A stretch of 64,000 nucleotides of DNA. It comes from Providencia sp. Its GTDB lineage: Bacteria > Pseudomonadota > Gammaproteobacteria > Enterobacterales > Enterobacteriaceae. The stretch is taken from positions 1-64,000 of the forward strand of contig NZ_DOEH01000016.1 of assembly GCF_003533305.1 (NCBI RefSeq), read 5' to 3'. This document shows positions 19,527 through 27,214 of the stretch, in pieces. Under the pieces are notes generated by a model. It saw only the letters and a list, made by a program, of their open reading frames with translations, had not been told where the DNA came from and ran no database searches. A program made the position numbers and the translations under genes. The number at the start of each line of letters is the position of its first letter. Positions within the stretch are counted from its first letter, which is position 1.

Positions 19527-21209
19527 ATGACTATCGACAATAGCGTAAATATAAATGTGACGCCTGAGCGGGAATCGATGGAATTTGATGTCTTGATTGT
19601 CGGTGGTGGGCCCGCAGGATTATCTGCAGCAATTCGTTTAAAACAGCTCGCCATTGAGCGGGAAATCGCGCTCTCGGTGTGTTTAATTGATAAAGGAGCT
19701 GAAATAGGCGCGCATATTTTATCAGGTGCAGTTATTGATCCTCGTGCTTTAAATGAATTATTACCTGACTGGCAGCAGAAAGTAACTGCTGATTTAACAC
19801 CAGTGAGCAGCGATCGATTTCTCTGGCTAAAAGAACATAAAGCAAGCAATTTACCGTTATCATTACTGCCTACCTGCTTAAAAAATAGCGGTAATTTAAT
19901 TGGCAGCCTTGGGCAGATTTGCGCTGCTTTAGCGGCAGAAGCTGAAGGGCTTGGTGTTGATATTTTTGCCGGTTTTGTCGCGACACAAATTTTATTTGGT
20001 GAATCAGGTCAAGTAATTGGTATTACAACAGGTGACATGGGGTTGGATAAAGCAGGAAATCCTACCGCGGCTTATCAACCAGGTATGAATCTAATCGCGA
20101 AAATGACCTTTTTTGCTGAAGGTTGCCGTGGGCAATTAGGTAAGCAGCTTATTGACCATTTTGATTTAGCTGAAAATAGTGGAAAACAAACTTACGGACT
20201 AGGGTTAAAAGAAATTTGGCAGATCCCAAAAGAGCAACATCAACCTGGGTTAGTTGTTCATTCGGTTGGTTGGCCTCTCGATAATCAAACCTATGGTGGT
20301 GGTTTTGCTTATCATTATGGTGACAACTTAGTAGCGATCGGATTAGTTGTTGGGCTGAATTATGAAAATCCATATTTATCGCCTTTTGAAGAATTTCAGC
20401 GTTTAAAAACACATCCTTCATTTAGTGCTTTTTTAGAGGGTGGAGAACGATTGAGCTATGGCGCTAGAACGATGGTAGCGGGTGGGTTATCAGCATTGCC
20501 AGAATTAACCTTTCCAGGTGGCGTATTAATTGGGGATGACGCGGGATTTCTTAATGCTGCTCGTATTAAAGGAAGTCACTGTGCGGTTAAAAGTGGTTCG
20601 TTAGCCGCTGAGGCATTATTTGATCCCCTAAGCCATGAACTAGTGAATGACGAGTTATTTAAAATTCAGTTTAAGAATAAATTTGAACAAAGCTGGCTTT
20701 ATGATGAGTTATACCAAACACGTAATTTTAAGCCTTATATGAAAAAAGGCTTGGTTATCGGCTCGATGTTATTTGGTACGGAACAATTACTTTTAAAAGG
20801 GCGTGCGCCTTGGACGCTTAAATTAAAACACGAGGATCATGAAAGCCTCAAAGAAGCAAAAAATTGCCAGCCGATTGTCTATCCAAAACCCGATGGCACG
20901 CTGACCTTTGATCGATCTTCATCAGTGTTTTTATCAAATACTCACCATGAAGAACAACAACCTTGTCATTTGAAATTAAAAGATCTCACGGTTCCAATTA
21001 AGGTGAATTTAACAAAGTATGGGGCACCGGAAACGCGTTATTGTCCTGCGGGAGTGTATGAAATTATTAGCGAAAAAGAACAAGATAAATTACAGATAAA
21101 CGCTCAAAACTGTCTGCATTGTAAGGCTTGCGATATTAAAGATCCTTCGAGAAATATTACTTGGACCGCGCCACAAGGTGGGGAAGGTCCTATTTATCAA
21201 GGAATGTAA
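19527..21209 (+). CDS. Electron transfer flavoprotein:ubiquinone oxidoreductase (ETF-QO)
   Basis: A 560-residue membrane-associated flavoprotein that oxidises ETF and reduces quinone. The N-terminal FAD motif is FDVLIVGGGPAGLSAAIRL, with AHILSGAVIDPRAL, GVLIGDDAGFLNAARIKGSH and the quinone-side YGGGFAYHYGDN region following. The C-terminus carries the 4Fe-4S segment (YCPAGVYEI, then NCLHCKACDIKDP), fused as in mitochondrial and bacterial ETF-QO. In fix/cai systems FixC (~430 residues) and the ferredoxin FixX are separate; here they are one protein. This supports electron flow from acyl-CoA oxidation into the respiratory chain. It is the last gene before a strong terminator. Confidence 0.94.
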   Translation: MTIDNSVNINVTPERESMEFDVLIVGGGPAGLSAAIRLKQLAIEREIALSVCLIDKGAEIGAHILSGAVIDPRALNELLPDWQQKVTADLTPVSSDRFLWLKEHKASNLPLSLLPTCLKNSGNLIGSLGQICAALAAEAEGLGVDIFAGFVATQILFGESGQVIGITTGDMGLDKAGNPTAAYQPGMNLIAKMTFFAEGCRGQLGKQLIDHFDLAENSGKQTYGLGLKEIWQIPKEQHQPGLVVHSVGWPLDNQTYGGGFAYHYGDNLVAIGLVVGLNYENPYLSPFEEFQRLKTHPSFSAFLEGGERLSYGARTMVAGGLSALPELTFPGGVLIGDDAGFLNAARIKGSHCAVKSGSLAAEALFDPLSHELVNDELFKIQFKNKFEQSWLYDELYQTRNFKPYMKKGLVIGSMLFGTEQLLLKGRAPWTLKLKHEDHESLKEAKNCQPIVYPKPDGTLTFDRSSSVFLSNTHHEEQQPCHLKLKDLTVPIKVNLTKYGAPETRYCPAGVYEIISEKEQDKLQINAQNCLHCKACDIKDPSRNITWTAPQGGEGPIYQGM

Positions 21210-21384
21210 AATTTATTTGTTGTGATGTTTACCCATGATATTTGAAATTACTAGACTGTTAGTTATTCAAGTTGGTTCAAATGATATCGTTATTCATTAG
21301 GGGCGATTTTCAACTAGCTGAATGTAATTTAACGTATTTCTGGGATTAATGTGCTTGATGTGTTTTGTATTTATTAGTCGGTTT

Positions 21385-21409
21385 GGGGCGAATATGCCCC
21401 ATTTTTTTA
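21385..21409 (+). terminator. Rho-independent terminator of the hutU-ETF locus
   Basis: GGGGC, a GAATAT loop, GCCCC, then ATTTTTTT. It ends right at the convergent repressor gene and closes the rightward transcription unit. Confidence 0.85.
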
Positions 21410-21410
21410 G

Positions 21411-22124
21411 TTAATTTTCAATGCGAGAATGGAGTTTTAACTTATAACGAGAGCCTGCTGTAATCATATTTACATAGCTAATTAATGTTGTACCTGTCCA
21501 AGTTCGGCGGCTAAGTTGCAAGCAAGGAGAGCTTTCTTTGATTGACAGTGACTGAGCTATTGTTTTGGTCGCCAATGTTGCTTCTATTGTATGTTCCATT
21601 TCACTTACGGGAAAATGGCGCTGTAAAAAACCGCTCGGTGTTTCGTTATTGCCAAACTGTTGTTTTACAAAATCAGGAGCAATAGAATGGTTTACAAAGC
21701 GTTCTTCAAGCATTAATGGGATATCATTTTCGAAATGAAGTACTTTACAGTAGCCAACATCGCTACCTTCGATAATACCGAGCTGCAAAGCGATTTCAGT
21801 TGTTGCAGAAATAACTTTAAGTTGTAATTGTTGACCACTATATTTATTACCACTCATTGATATTTCATCAAAAATATCAAAAGCTTTAGTGACGGGTAGT
21901 TCATGCTTTTGTGTCGCGACAAATGTACCTTTTCCTGCAATTCGATTTAAAATTCCTTTTTGGCCTAATTCTGAAATAGCTTTATTAACAGTCATGCGAC
22001 TGACATTGAATTGTGCACAAAGCTCAAGTTCTGTAGGGATCTGGGTTTCAGGTTTAAAAATACCAAGATCAATACTACGTAAAATGTAAGACTGAATTTG
22101 TTTGTATGCAGGTTGTGAAGTCAT
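21411..22124 (-). CDS. hutC: HutC-type GntR-family repressor
   Basis: A 237-residue GntR-family regulator. The N-terminal winged helix reads YKQIQSYILRSIDLGIF, PTELELCAQFNVSRMTVNKA and GKGTFVATQ. A UTRA ligand domain follows, with PLMLEERFVNHSIAPDF, EMEHTIEATLAT and PCLQLSRRTWTG, typical of HutC, which is released from DNA by urocanate. It is convergent with the ETF-QO gene. The three TGTATATA sites before hutU fit the HutC motif, so the likely circuit is induction of the locus by urocanate. A related GntR specificity for another imidazole acid cannot be excluded. Confidence 0.85.
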   Translation of the reverse strand: MTSQPAYKQIQSYILRSIDLGIFKPETQIPTELELCAQFNVSRMTVNKAISELGQKGILNRIAGKGTFVATQKHELPVTKAFDIFDEISMSGNKYSGQQLQLKVISATTEIALQLGIIEGSDVGYCKVLHFENDIPLMLEERFVNHSIAPDFVKQQFGNNETPSGFLQRHFPVSEMEHTIEATLATKTIAQSLSIKESSPCLQLSRRTWTGTTLISYVNMITAGSRYKLKLHSRIEN

Positions 22125-22618
22125 CGTTTTTATTCAACATTACGTTAAAAAGCGTGTTAAAAAGATTTAGTGGCATTTTTGGGTTGTCATCTATACTGAC
22201 CGCAAGTTTATCAGTAATCATTTTCTTTACTAGTAGGTAATTGTATTTATCACAAGAAAGTTTATTTTTACTTATTTGTTTTATTTTCAAATAGTTTGAA
22301 AATGTGTTGAGTCGTTTATTGTAATGGAATTCCTATTTGTACTATATACCTTTATTTATTATTATAATGTTAATTTTACTTAGTAAATTGGCGATGATGG
22401 GTAGGTACTCAGTATTATCTAGTTATTTTAATTCGATGTGATTAGTTAAATACGATCTAAATATTAATATTTAAAGGCAGAACAAGAACCTTTAAACGTT
22501 AATTTCTATAAGTATAGTCACATTTATTATCAAGTGTAATCGACACTGAAATAATATGATGGAAAAAATAGGATAGTATTAAACCTATCCTATTTTAGTA
22601 ATGTTTTTTTGTATAATT
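22125..22618. promoter_or_regulatory. Gap between hutC-like gene and MFS gene
   Basis: 494 AT-rich bases. It holds the promoter of the repressor gene and, near 22563-22594, a terminator for the MFS gene. I saw no exact TGTATATACA site; a loose GTACTATATACC near 22338 is too degenerate to call. There is no supported ORF. Confidence 0.5.
22563..22594 (-). terminator. Terminator of the MFS transporter gene
   Basis: A perfect 10-bp stem (AATAGGATAG with CTATCCTATT, loop of 8) followed on the minus strand by a T-run. It begins 25 bases after the MFS stop. Confidence 0.8.
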
Positions 22619-23911
22619 TTATTGGCGTTTTTTGGGTAATAAAATTACCGCAGTTGCTGCAATAACGGCAACAACCGCGAATGCGATAAAGTTCCAGCTC
22701 GTGGCGATACCTAAACTTGCAATATAAGCGCCAAATATTGGGCCGGTCATGGCTCCTATACGAGAAAAACTTAATGCCCAACCCGTTGCAGAAGCTCTTG
22801 CATTTGATGGATAGTAATTTGCAATATAGCCAGTCAGTATTAAGGCCGCAGAAATACTGCCGACACCAGCAAAAGCAACTAATACATAGTTCATATAGAT
22901 ATTTTGTTTAAAGGCTAAGCAACCAACACCTATTGCGCCGAGTAAAAAGAAAAATGCGACAGAATTACGCACACCATATCTATCTGCAATTTTTCCTAGG
23001 AATAATCCACCTAATGCAGAAGCTAAGCTAAACACGATTAAAAATGTCAGACTTGAACCTAGGTTATAGCCTTCTTTTCTCATAATTGATGGTAGCCAAG
23101 TATTTAATCCATAGACTAACAACATGCCACAGAATAATGCTATCCAAAAACAGGCGGTTGCCCGTAAATGCTTTTTAGCAAATACCACTGCTATAATTTC
23201 TTTTACACTTTGTGATTTTTGTTGCTGTTGTTCTGGTGATGCCTGATAGTTAATTTCTAATTTATGGGCTAATTGTTCGGCTTGGGTATGCAAACCTTTA
23301 TGGGATAAATACTCTAAAGATTCAGGCAAAATACGTGCCATTGGCCAGATGAGTAATAATGGTAATGCACCAAAAGCAATAACACTTCTCCAGCCAAATT
23401 GCTCTAATAACCACATAGCGACTAACGCGGCGCTTAAAATACCTAATGAATAACCTGAATACATGATGCCATAATTGAACGAGCGTTTCTCTGGGGGAGA
23501 ATACTCGATTGTCAGCGCTGCGGCGACTGGAATAACACCGCCTAAACCAATACCGCCGATGAAACGCATTAACCCAAAAAACCAAGGCGTTGGTGCTAAT
23601 GCCGCGCCAATCATCGTTAAAGAAAATAAAGCGACACAGGCGAGTAACATGCGGCGTCTGCCATATAATTCACTTAATGTACCAATAATGAAGGCGCCGA
23701 AGAACATGCCAACTAGGGCATAGCTGCTTAATACACCCAACTCTAAAGGAGAGAGACTCCACTGTTTATACTCAGCAAGTGTTGGGAGTACAGCGCCCAT
23801 AACACCAACGTCATAGCCTTCAAATAAAATACTCATCCAGCAAATTAATAGTACTTTTGATGTTGTTTTTGTTGATCTAAATGATTTTACAGCGATAGTT
23901 TGTATTGTCAT
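22619..23911 (-). CDS. AAHS-type MFS transporter (aromatic acid:H+ symporter family)
   Basis: A 430-residue MFS protein with about 12 helices. Helix 1 contains FEGYDVGVMGAVLPTL, matching the GYD motif of the aromatic acid/H+ symporter family (PcaK, MhpT). The loop 2-3 motif reads GTLSELYGRRRMLL, and the equivalent motif after helix 8 is LGKIADRYGVRNS. Members import benzoates and arylpropionates. It is transcribed alone, leftward, beside the HutC-like gene. A carrier for imidazole propionate or urocanate would fit the locus, complementing the NCS1 permease. The substrate is inferred from context only. Confidence 0.87.
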   Translation of the reverse strand: MTIQTIAVKSFRSTKTTSKVLLICWMSILFEGYDVGVMGAVLPTLAEYKQWSLSPLELGVLSSYALVGMFFGAFIIGTLSELYGRRRMLLACVALFSLTMIGAALAPTPWFFGLMRFIGGIGLGGVIPVAAALTIEYSPPEKRSFNYGIMYSGYSLGILSAALVAMWLLEQFGWRSVIAFGALPLLLIWPMARILPESLEYLSHKGLHTQAEQLAHKLEINYQASPEQQQQKSQSVKEIIAVVFAKKHLRATACFWIALFCGMLLVYGLNTWLPSIMRKEGYNLGSSLTFLIVFSLASALGGLFLGKIADRYGVRNSVAFFFLLGAIGVGCLAFKQNIYMNYVLVAFAGVGSISAALILTGYIANYYPSNARASATGWALSFSRIGAMTGPIFGAYIASLGIATSWNFIAFAVVAVIAATAVILLPKKRQ

Positions 23912-24248
23912 AAATCGTTCTCTTATCGTGAGCGTTTAATACCTTTTTAAACTGCAGGCGGTGTTTTTTTAATAGGTTCAAAATGGCATGTTCTACACTT
24001 AACTTTAATTGAGAAAAGTACAATCACTTATGTTAATGAAAAGTTAAAATGATGCAGTAAATGGATATTGTATGCATTAAATCTGATATGCTTTATGTTA
24101 AAGCTCGGGGTGACGAGAAAATATTCTGAGGAAATTTAGTTCACTTATTTTTAAGCTTCAATGAATTATTGATTGTATATGATGATTTGAAGTCTAACTT
24201 TTGTGTGAAACACATGTTGATATTTACCCTTTAATTTTAGGTATTCAT
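23912..24248. promoter_or_regulatory. AT-rich region upstream of the MFS gene
   Basis: Holds the leftward MFS promoter. A TTGTATATGATG near 24173 resembles half of the HutC-type site, but I would not call it an operator. Nothing else is recognisable. Confidence 0.4.
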
Positions 24249-24578
24249 ATGAAAAATAGATTATTGCTGGTAGTTGGGTCGTAGCTGTATTGTTACTAGT
24301 CTTAAGCATGGCTAAAACAGTTTCTGAGCTTAAGTCACCAGAAAAATGTGCTGTGTGACAAGAAGGGATATCGATTGAGCTGATATAAAAAATACTTAGG
24401 CAAAAAATAAGCGGCTCGTATTCAGAAAGAAGGTGATTTTGATAAAACTAAAATAATGTTCTAGAACGGTATTTTCTGTGATACGAAAGAACGAAAATGC
24501 CATGTTGACCGATATTTTGATAACGGGCAAAGAAGTTTAGTATATAAAATATATACAGAGAAACTATTTAGTCAGTAA
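24249..24578 (+). pseudogene. Decayed small membrane-anchored or secreted protein gene
   Basis: Begins ATGAAAAATAGATTATTGCTG, a start plus hydrophobic leader, but stops after 11 codons. The signal-like part continues in the next frame (VAVLLLVLSMAKTVSELKSP). Coding-like text resumes in the first frame with in-frame stops (AARIQKEGDFDKTKIMF, then CDTKERKCHVDRYFDNGQ) to a TAA at 24576. At least one frameshift and several stops make it non-functional as one protein. The ancestral family is not recognised. Confidence 0.45.
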
Positions 24579-24975
24579 TTAATATATACATTAAACTAAT
24601 AAAGCATTATATATTCCTTTTGAACATAAAGTGTTTTATGTTTTCATTATGGTTAATTTAAAATTTAAATTTCTCTCCTAAGTGGAATCGAAGTAATTTA
24701 ATATTATTTTTTTAAAATCATTTCTCACTTTGTTTTTATTTTAACGATTAATTTAAATACTATTGGTCATTGTAAATGAAAACACTTTGTTAAACAATTA
24801 GTAAACCTTGGTTATTGTGCGATTAAATAATGGGAACTAGTAATTAAAAATTGGCTATATTTCTTAATTACAATGGAAATGAGTAAACTTAGCTAGACCC
24901 TAATTTGTATTTGATGCAAAATATGTTTGTACTAAGTTATTAGTTAAAATAAATAAATTTAATTGAGAATGCTAA
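24579..24975. promoter_or_regulatory. AT-rich region before the lipoprotein operon
   Basis: 397 bases with no ORF. It should contain the promoter of the three-lipoprotein operon; I could not single out a convincing -35/-10 pair among many AT-rich matches. Confidence 0.4.
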
Positions 24976-25650
24976 ATGAATATATCAAAAATCAGTATAG
25001 TATCTGTTTTTATTGCAGGTGCATTACTTAGTGGTTGCGCTAAAGAATCTTCTCGTTCACTCGAAGTCGAAAAAGTGGCTTCATATAAGACTAATTATTC
25101 AGGCCCTAAAAGCCCAATATCAATCGGGAAATTTGATAATCGTTCTAGTTATATGAATGGTATTTTTTCTGATGGGGTTGACCGTTTAGGTAATCAATCA
25201 AAAACAATTTTAATGACGCATTTACAACAAACAGGTCGATTTAATGTTTTAGATCGCGCCAATATGCAGGAATTAAAAGAAGAAGCGGGTATTAAAGGTC
25301 AAACGCAACAACTTAAAGGTGCGACTTATGTCATCACTGGTGATGTTACTGAGTTTGGCCGTAAAGAAGTTGGCGATCGTCAATTATTTGGCATTTTAGG
25401 TCGTGGTAAATCACAAATAGCTTATGCAAAAGTTAATTTAAATGTTGTTAATGTACAAACATCTGAAGTTGTATTCTCCTCACAAGGTGCAGGTGAATAT
25501 GAATTATCAAATAGAGAAGTTATTGGTTTCGGTGGAACTGCAAGTTATGACTCTACATTAAATGGTAAAGTTTTAGACTTAGCAATTAGAGAAGCTGTGA
25601 ATAATTTAGTTTCTGGTGTTGAAAGCGGTGCATGGCAGCCAGCGAAATAA
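24976..25650 (+). CDS. CsgG-like lipoprotein
   Basis: A 224-residue lipoprotein. The signal peptide ends in the lipobox LLSGC, with Cys22 as the lipidated residue. The mature part has the CsgG/HfaB-family fold hallmarks: SPISIGKFDNRSSY, a LGNQSKTILMTHLQQTGRFNVLDRANM segment, ATYVITGDVTEFG and a C-terminal helix (LDLAIREAVNNLVSGVESG). CsgG proteins form outer-membrane secretion pores, but many relatives do not and have no known role. It lies 6 bases before a DUF4810 lipoprotein gene and then a DUF799 gene. The same trio recurs in other proteobacteria, so the three products probably form one envelope complex. No curli genes are present. Confidence 0.85.
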   Translation: MNISKISIVSVFIAGALLSGCAKESSRSLEVEKVASYKTNYSGPKSPISIGKFDNRSSYMNGIFSDGVDRLGNQSKTILMTHLQQTGRFNVLDRANMQELKEEAGIKGQTQQLKGATYVITGDVTEFGRKEVGDRQLFGILGRGKSQIAYAKVNLNVVNVQTSEVVFSSQGAGEYELSNREVIGFGGTASYDSTLNGKVLDLAIREAVNNLVSGVESGAWQPAK

Positions 25651-25656
25651 GGGAAT

Positions 25657-26013
25657 ATGATGAAAACAAAATTACTGCTAATTATTGCAGGGGCTATTTT
25701 ATTAAATGGTTGTGCTAAAGAACCGAAACCTTTGTATAACTGGGATGGTTATCAAACAACGGTGTATCAATATTATCAACAAACAGAAACAAGTCCATCC
25801 GAGCAAATTGAAGCATTGAAGAAAAATATTGAGATAAGTAAAGCTAAAGGGCTTGCTGTTGCGCCAGGATTACATGCGCATATGGGGTTATTATATTCGA
25901 CTATTGGTGCCATTGATTTAGCAATGACTGAATTCAATACAGAAAAAGCGTTATATCCAGAATCTGCAGCTTACATGGATTTTCTAATGAAAAATAAAGG
26001 GAAAATAAAATGA
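25657..26013 (+). CDS. DUF4810 family lipoprotein
   Basis: A small lipoprotein of 118 residues: short signal with lipobox ILLNGC, then PLYNWDGYQTTVYQYYQ, the family's opening. Two short helical hairpins follow, resembling a tetratricopeptide unit (HAHMGLLYSTIGAIDLAMTEFNTEKALYPES). ATG 25657 is immediately followed by a second ATG; AAGGGA favours the first. The function is unknown. It overlaps the DUF799 gene by 4 bases, a sign of stoichiometric production. Confidence 0.82.
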   Translation: MMKTKLLLIIAGAILLNGCAKEPKPLYNWDGYQTTVYQYYQQTETSPSEQIEALKKNIEISKAKGLAVAPGLHAHMGLLYSTIGAIDLAMTEFNTEKALYPESAAYMDFLMKNKGKIK

Positions 26014-26666
26014 AACGCGTATTGATAGTCAGTGCTTTGATTATGACGTGGTTATTAACTGGCTGCGCACAGCCAACTAAAGTTGATTACAGTGCGTTTA
26101 ATCAAAGTAAACCTAAAAGTATATTGGTGTTATTACCTCAAAATAGCACACCTGAAGTACAAGCAAGTCATGGTCTATTAGCTCAAACAACACTGCCGTT
26201 AGCGGAAGCAGGCTATTATGTTTTCCCTGTTGCTGTAGTTGAAGAAACGTTTAAGCAAAACGGCATGGCAAATGCAGGCGATATACAAGCGGTTCCACCA
26301 AAAAAATTGCATGAAATTTTTGGTGCTGATGCTGTACTGTATTTAGATATTACCGAATATGGAACAAGCTATCAGGTTATTGCGAGTGATACTCGGGTCA
26401 CTGCAAATGCCAAGCTTGTCGATGCTCGTACAGGGACGTTACTGTGGAGTGGCTCTGCAACGGCTTCAAGTACTGAAAACAATTCATCATCATCAGGTAT
26501 TATAGGTGTACTTGTCTCCGCCGTTGTTAACCAGATTGCGGATACGATGACAGATAAGAGCTACGGTATTGCTGGCATAACAAGTGCCCGATTATTATCT
26601 GCTGGTAAGCCTAATGGGATCTTGTATGGTCCAAGGTCACCTAAATATGGAAAAGATGCACAATAA
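26010..26666 (+). CDS. DUF799 (GNA1162-type) lipoprotein
   Basis: A 218-residue lipoprotein with lipobox LLTGC. The mature region starts SKPKSILVLLPQNSTPEVQAS, followed by PLAEAGYYVFPVAVVEETFKQNG and AVLYLDITEYGTSY, typical of the family that includes the meningococcal GNA1162 antigen. The family has been compared with TolB N-terminal-like transport proteins, but its role is not settled. It is the last gene of the three-gene operon; a terminator follows within 25 bases. Confidence 0.84.
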   Translation: MKRVLIVSALIMTWLLTGCAQPTKVDYSAFNQSKPKSILVLLPQNSTPEVQASHGLLAQTTLPLAEAGYYVFPVAVVEETFKQNGMANAGDIQAVPPKKLHEIFGADAVLYLDITEYGTSYQVIASDTRVTANAKLVDARTGTLLWSGSATASSTENNSSSSGIIGVLVSAVVNQIADTMTDKSYGIAGITSARLLSAGKPNGILYGPRSPKYGKDAQ

Positions 26667-26687
26667 TTGTTAAATGATATCGTAAAA

Positions 26688-26720
26688 AATAAAGTCTCTA
26701 TGGAGGCTTTATTTTTATTT
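26688..26720 (+). terminator. Terminator of the lipoprotein operon
   Basis: An 11-bp stem (AATAAAGTCTC with GAGGCTTTATT, one G-U pair), a 4-base loop and a following TTTATTT. Confidence 0.8.
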
Positions 26721-27018
26721 AATTTGAGTTTGGTTTTGTTTTTATTAAGTTAAATTAACCTGCAAAATTAAATGATTAGTTATTTATTTTTAATATTAAA
26801 TAATTATATCAATGAAAATAATTAAGTTAAAAATTAGTTTTCTTATGAATTTCAAATAAACAATAGAGACTGTGATATGAGTCAAACTGTTATAGCCGAA
26901 AATCATAATAATGTGATGCATGACTAATTACATGACAATAGTTATTAAATTAATTTCATAACTGTTATATAAACAATGGCAATGGTTGTACTAATTCCTT
27001 ACTGATAGGAGTCATAGT
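26721..27018 (+). promoter_or_regulatory. Promoter region of the tna operon
   Basis: 298 AT-rich bases between the lipoprotein terminator and tnaC. Contains one good CRP-like site (26871-26886) and a TGTGA half-site at 26912-26916. The AT-rich run between 26940 and 26990 probably includes the -10 element. Confidence 0.55.
26871..26886 (+). promoter_or_regulatory. CRP-binding site of the tna operon
   Basis: TGTGATATGAGTCAAA matches TGTGA-N6-TCACA with two mismatches in the right arm. E. coli tna is strictly CRP-dependent, so catabolite control is expected here. Confidence 0.6.
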
Positions 27019-27120
27019 ATGTTTCTTTTAAATGAATTACTAATATCAAGGAGTTTCTTCTATATGAAGAAATGGTTCAACATTGATATTTCCCTCGCTT
27101 TCTTTTTCCCAAACAAATAA
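27019..27120 (+). CDS. tnaC: TnaC tryptophanase leader peptide
   Basis: A 33-codon ORF with TAGGAG upstream. It contains KKWFNID, the heart of TnaC. Measured from Trp19, the conserved Asp is 4 residues and the Pro 12 residues downstream, exactly as Trp12, Asp16 and Pro24 in E. coli. Unlike E. coli, where Pro24 is the last sense codon, this peptide continues with Asn-Lys before TAA, as recalled for Proteus vulgaris. In the known mechanism, free tryptophan makes the ribosome stall on TnaC and so blocks Rho-dependent termination before tnaA. An internal ATG at 27064 with AGGAG nearby could give a shorter peptide. Confidence 0.85.
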   Translation: MFLLNELLISRSFFYMKKWFNIDISLAFFFPNK

Positions 27121-27214
27121 TCCTCTAATTTTTTCCTGTCAAAAATTTGCTAACTTATTTTTATAAGTTCAAATTGTTATTTTTATTATTTAATGAAAAA
27201 TTAAAGGTATTATC
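27121..27214 (+). promoter_or_regulatory. tnaC-tnaA attenuator spacer
   Basis: A 94-base spacer, rich in C and U early (TCCTCTAATTTTTTCCTG) and then AT-rich. It has no stable hairpin, as expected for Rho-dependent attenuation. It is shorter than the E. coli spacer of roughly 220 bases. Confidence 0.55.

Noticed and set aside
14801..21209. A carnitine/crotonobetaine (cai-fix) operon, because CaiB- and CaiA-family proteins and ETF genes are present
   Set aside because: There is no caiC, caiD, caiE or caiT, the transporter is NCS1-type rather than BCCT, the ETF-QO is fused rather than FixC plus FixX, and the lead gene is urocanase.
24530..24562. GTATATAAAATATATAC as a HutC-type operator
   Set aside because: Its two arms are separated by AAA and do not give TGTA-N2-TACA; it lies inside the pseudogene and fits chance in AT-rich DNA.
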